From NCBI GenBank assembly GCA_017871115.1, contig JAFCIZ010000001.1:4073501-4137500 (forward strand): DNA of 64,000 nt, given 5' to 3'. Of this stretch, positions 61,770 through 64,000 are shown piece by piece. A program made the position numbers and the translations under genes. The notes under the pieces are model-generated. The model saw only the letters and a program-made list of their open reading frames with translations, did not search any database and was not told where the DNA came from. Numbering within the stretch: the first letter of the stretch is position 1; every line of letters starts with the position of its first letter. This stretch comes from Cunninghamella blakesleeana. Lineage: Eukaryota; Mucoromycota; Mucoromycetes; Mucorales; Cunninghamellaceae.

Positions 61770-63518
61770 ATGACGGAAAACAAATGGTCATTTAAAATCT
61801 TAGTAAATATACTAGTGGTCAACTTTGGGCTTTTTTATCAATCTACTTGTGTAGTATTTGCTCAATATTTATCTTTACCCTTTTATTATTTCAATCGGTC
61901 ACTCTATGTTCAATATATTGCTTATACTATGCGTATTTGGTCTCAAAGTTTAATTGCTGTGGTTCAAAACTTTGCTCCTGCTGATTTAGTTTTGACTTTT
62001 GATAAAAGTTGCATAAATAGTAATAACAATGGCATCCAAAACTCAACAACAACAGCAGCAACTCCTGCAGCAGCTGATAAACTATTTGAACTTAATAATC
62101 AAGGGGTATTGGAGAAGTTATTTTTACCTGAAAGAATTATTGTTACTGCAAACCACCAAGTAAGTTTCACTTTTTTATAAAAAATAAACATATAAAAGTA
62201 GTAATAGTAATAGTAATAATAACAGTGAAACGATATATGTCTATATATGATTATATAATATTAATACATTTCATTTTATAACAATTAAATTGATTTAGAT
62301 TTATGCTGATTGGGTGTATATATGGTGTATAAGTCAACTAGCTAATCAACATGGTTCTTTAAAAATTTTATTAAAAGATAGTCTCAAAAATTTACCTATA
62401 TATGGATTGTAAGTATAAATATATAAATATAAATATAAAATTAATGTATAATGTTTATGGGTGCATTTATGGAAATAATGATTAAAACTAATGTATATAT
62501 TCTATTTTAGAGGAATGCAATTCTTTGACTTTATATTTTTAAAAAGAAAATTAGCTGATGATGAAAAAACAATTATAGATAACCTTGGAAGATCCAAAAA
62601 AGATGGTACTCCACTTTGGCTAGTGTTATTCCCTGAAGGCACAGGTAAATATATATATATATATATATGTTGTACATTTTGTATAAACTATTTATAATAA
62701 TTAATTACCTTTTCTAATATAGTTTAATTTAATTTCTTATTTTTAATTTTTTACAGTTATATCTAACAGTACAAGAAAAAGATCGAAAGATTTTGCAGAA
62801 AAAAATAATTTAGTAAGTGAATTTTGAAAAAGGAAAAATAAATGAACAATGATCATTAGAATAATAAAAAAGTGTTTCTATACAGTTATCTAAATGATAT
62901 ATAATATTTGCACATGATTATTTATTTTATTATTTATTTATCATGTTATCTATTTGATATCTATATTTATAGAAAGATAATATATATACGTTACTCCCAA
63001 GATCAACAGGTCTTCGACTTTGTATTCAGTCTTTAGGAGAAAGTGTAGAATGGTTGTATGATTTTACTATTGGCTATCCAGGAATCAAACCAGGAGAAAA
63101 CCCAGAAGATATTTATACTATTCCTAAAATCTTTTTCTTTGATCAACAGCCAAGAAAGATTCATGTATATATAAAACGATTCCGTATTAAAGATATTCCA
63201 GTAGATGACGAAGTGGAATTTAGTAAATGGGTTTATCAACTATGGCAGGAAAAGGATTCACTCATGGCCCATTTTTATAAAGAAGGGAGTTTCCCAAATC
63301 AACATGAAGAAAAAGAAAAAGAAAACGAAAAAGATAATGACGATAGAAAATCACTTTCAACAAATGATCAGCAATCTATTTTAACCAAAGAAGTCTCTAT
63401 CAAACTATTTAACCCAATTAGGAAGTTGGCCCAACCTACACTTTGTTTGTTGCCATATTTGCCTATTATCTTTAGTATCTATAGCTTGGGAAGATATCTC
63501 TACTCTTATCTTTTTTGA
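61770..63518 (+). CDS. PlsC-family lysophospholipid acyltransferase (LCLAT/Cst26-like)
   Basis: Membrane acyltransferase of the LPLAT-LCLAT1/AGPAT5-like group, acting in phospholipid remodelling. Five exons: 61770-62159, 62299-62408, 62511-62644, 62757-62812 and 62973-63518; 411 residues. An N-terminal membrane span (FKILVNILVVNFGLFYQ) precedes the catalytic domain. Motif I is NHQIYADW, with an intron after NHQ; NHQxYAD is the form found in LCLAT1 and yeast Cst26, rather than the usual NHxxxxD. Motif III is LVLFPEGT, followed by NSTRKRSKDFAE and LLPRSTGL, motif IV-like. DFTIGYPG and the C-terminal region QPRKIHVYIKRFRI follow the group. A polar linker and a last hydrophobic span (TLCLLPYLPIIFSIYSL) end the protein. 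The substrate (lysocardiolipin, lysoPI or other) is not visible. Confidence 0.9.
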
Positions 63519-63874
63519 TAAACATACATTTTTTAATCTAACAAACAAATAAAACGTTATCTCTTTTTTTTCTTTTTTTTAATATAACTTTTTACTTTAA
63601 CAAGAAAAAAAATATATCTATACGTATATATCTCTATTTTTGATAGTTAATCTTTTTATGAAATATATACATTTTTTATATTCCGACAGATAACAGATCC
63701 GCCAATCATTTTTAAATTTCGTTTTGTATAGTAGTATGGCGCAATTTTTTTGATTTTTAAGCATTTTGATTTTTGATTTTTTTTTTTTTTCTTTTTAAAC
63801 TTTTTTATTTTTAAAAAACAAAACCTTATATATATATTATTTTTGTTTACTATTTTATTATTTTATATTGCTTT
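63519..63874. other. spacer before the siroheme synthase-like gene
   Basis: 356 nt, T-rich. CCGCCAAT at 63699-63706 joins a CCGCC word to a CCAAT box about 170 nt upstream of the next start. A T12-type run precedes the start. Confidence 0.5.
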
Positions 63875-64000
63875 ATGATCTCAACAGAAACTAATTCAAC
63901 GATTCCTGTACCCAGTGTAGCTGTTCCACAAGGCGGAGCTTCCTTAATGGTAGCCTTTCAGTGTCAATCTAAAAAGATGTTAGTAATTGGTAGTAACTTT
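63875..64000 (+). CDS. probable siroheme synthase, Met8/Met1 type, N-terminus only
   Basis: Cut off by the window end; 42 codons seen. The frame reads MISTETNSTIPVPSVAVPQG, then GASLMVAFQCQSKKMLVIGS and NF. A Gly-Ser-Leu stretch followed by AFQxxxKKxLVIGxN is the opening of the NAD-binding siroheme synthase/precorrin-2 dehydrogenase domain in fungal Met8-type proteins. If right, it makes siroheme for sulfite reductase. No intron so far. The assignment rests on a short segment and another Rossmann-type dehydrogenase is possible. Confidence 0.5.
   Translation, partial: MISTETNSTIPVPSVAVPQGGASLMVAFQCQSKKMLVIGSNF

Overview
The window is eukaryotic nuclear DNA from a very AT-rich, intron-rich filamentous fungus. 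Gene content and style (a CreA-like regulator, Cut8/Sts1, Chl4/CENP-N, Ste24, Atg7, an Ssp1-type kinase, and a PD-(D/E)XK-like hypothetical protein that resembles families I associate with Mucoromycota) suggest a Mucorales-like member of Mucoromycota. The species cannot be fixed from sequence alone. Introns are mostly 60-150 nt with GT...AG ends. Intergenic DNA is full of A/T homopolymers and (AT)n tracts, and promoters often end in a T- or CT-rich tract just before the ATG.

Left part (1-5,955): a minus-strand multi-exon gene of a PD-(D/E)XK-like hypothetical family with a doubtful central exon; then a 3 kb gene-free stretch holding a tandem pair of ~240 nt units that fold into two hairpin domains, and a decayed coding fragment that looks like a reverse transcriptase remnant.

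5,956-24,000: SPB1 (+), convergent with ATG7 (-); ATG7 is divergent from a CreA/Mig1-like zinc finger gene (+), followed on the same strand by STS1/cut8, a CaMKK/Ssp1-type kinase and CHL4/CENP-N.

24,800-34,300: an NDT80/PhoG-family regulator (-) and a 1,985-codon intronless gene (-) coding a CH-domain plus coiled-coil plus GAS2/GAR-domain cytoskeletal linker.

34,300-45,470: a long spacer with a coding relic; fatty aldehyde dehydrogenase (+); ribosomal protein eL24 (+), whose last intron cannot be spliced in frame by one ordinary GT-AG event; a bacterial-looking DUF1348 protein (+); tRNA-Ala(CGC) (+).

45,470-57,000 (all minus): an unrecognised secreted protein, SPT6, a GNAT acetyltransferase, and two small lineage-type proteins. 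58,300-64,000: NEDP1/SENP8-like deneddylase (+), STE24 (-) sharing a short divergent promoter with a PlsC-family acyltransferase (+), and the first 42 codons of a probable siroheme synthase (+) cut by the window end.

Most genes are unrelated housekeeping functions (ribosome biogenesis, autophagy, transcription elongation, kinetochore, proteasome localisation, lipid and CAAX processing); I see no operon-like system. The most unusual signals are the duplicated structured unit at 3,111-3,630, the eL24 splice puzzle (best canonical solution is a one-nucleotide exon), the intronless spectraplakin-like gene, and several degenerate coding relics in spacers.
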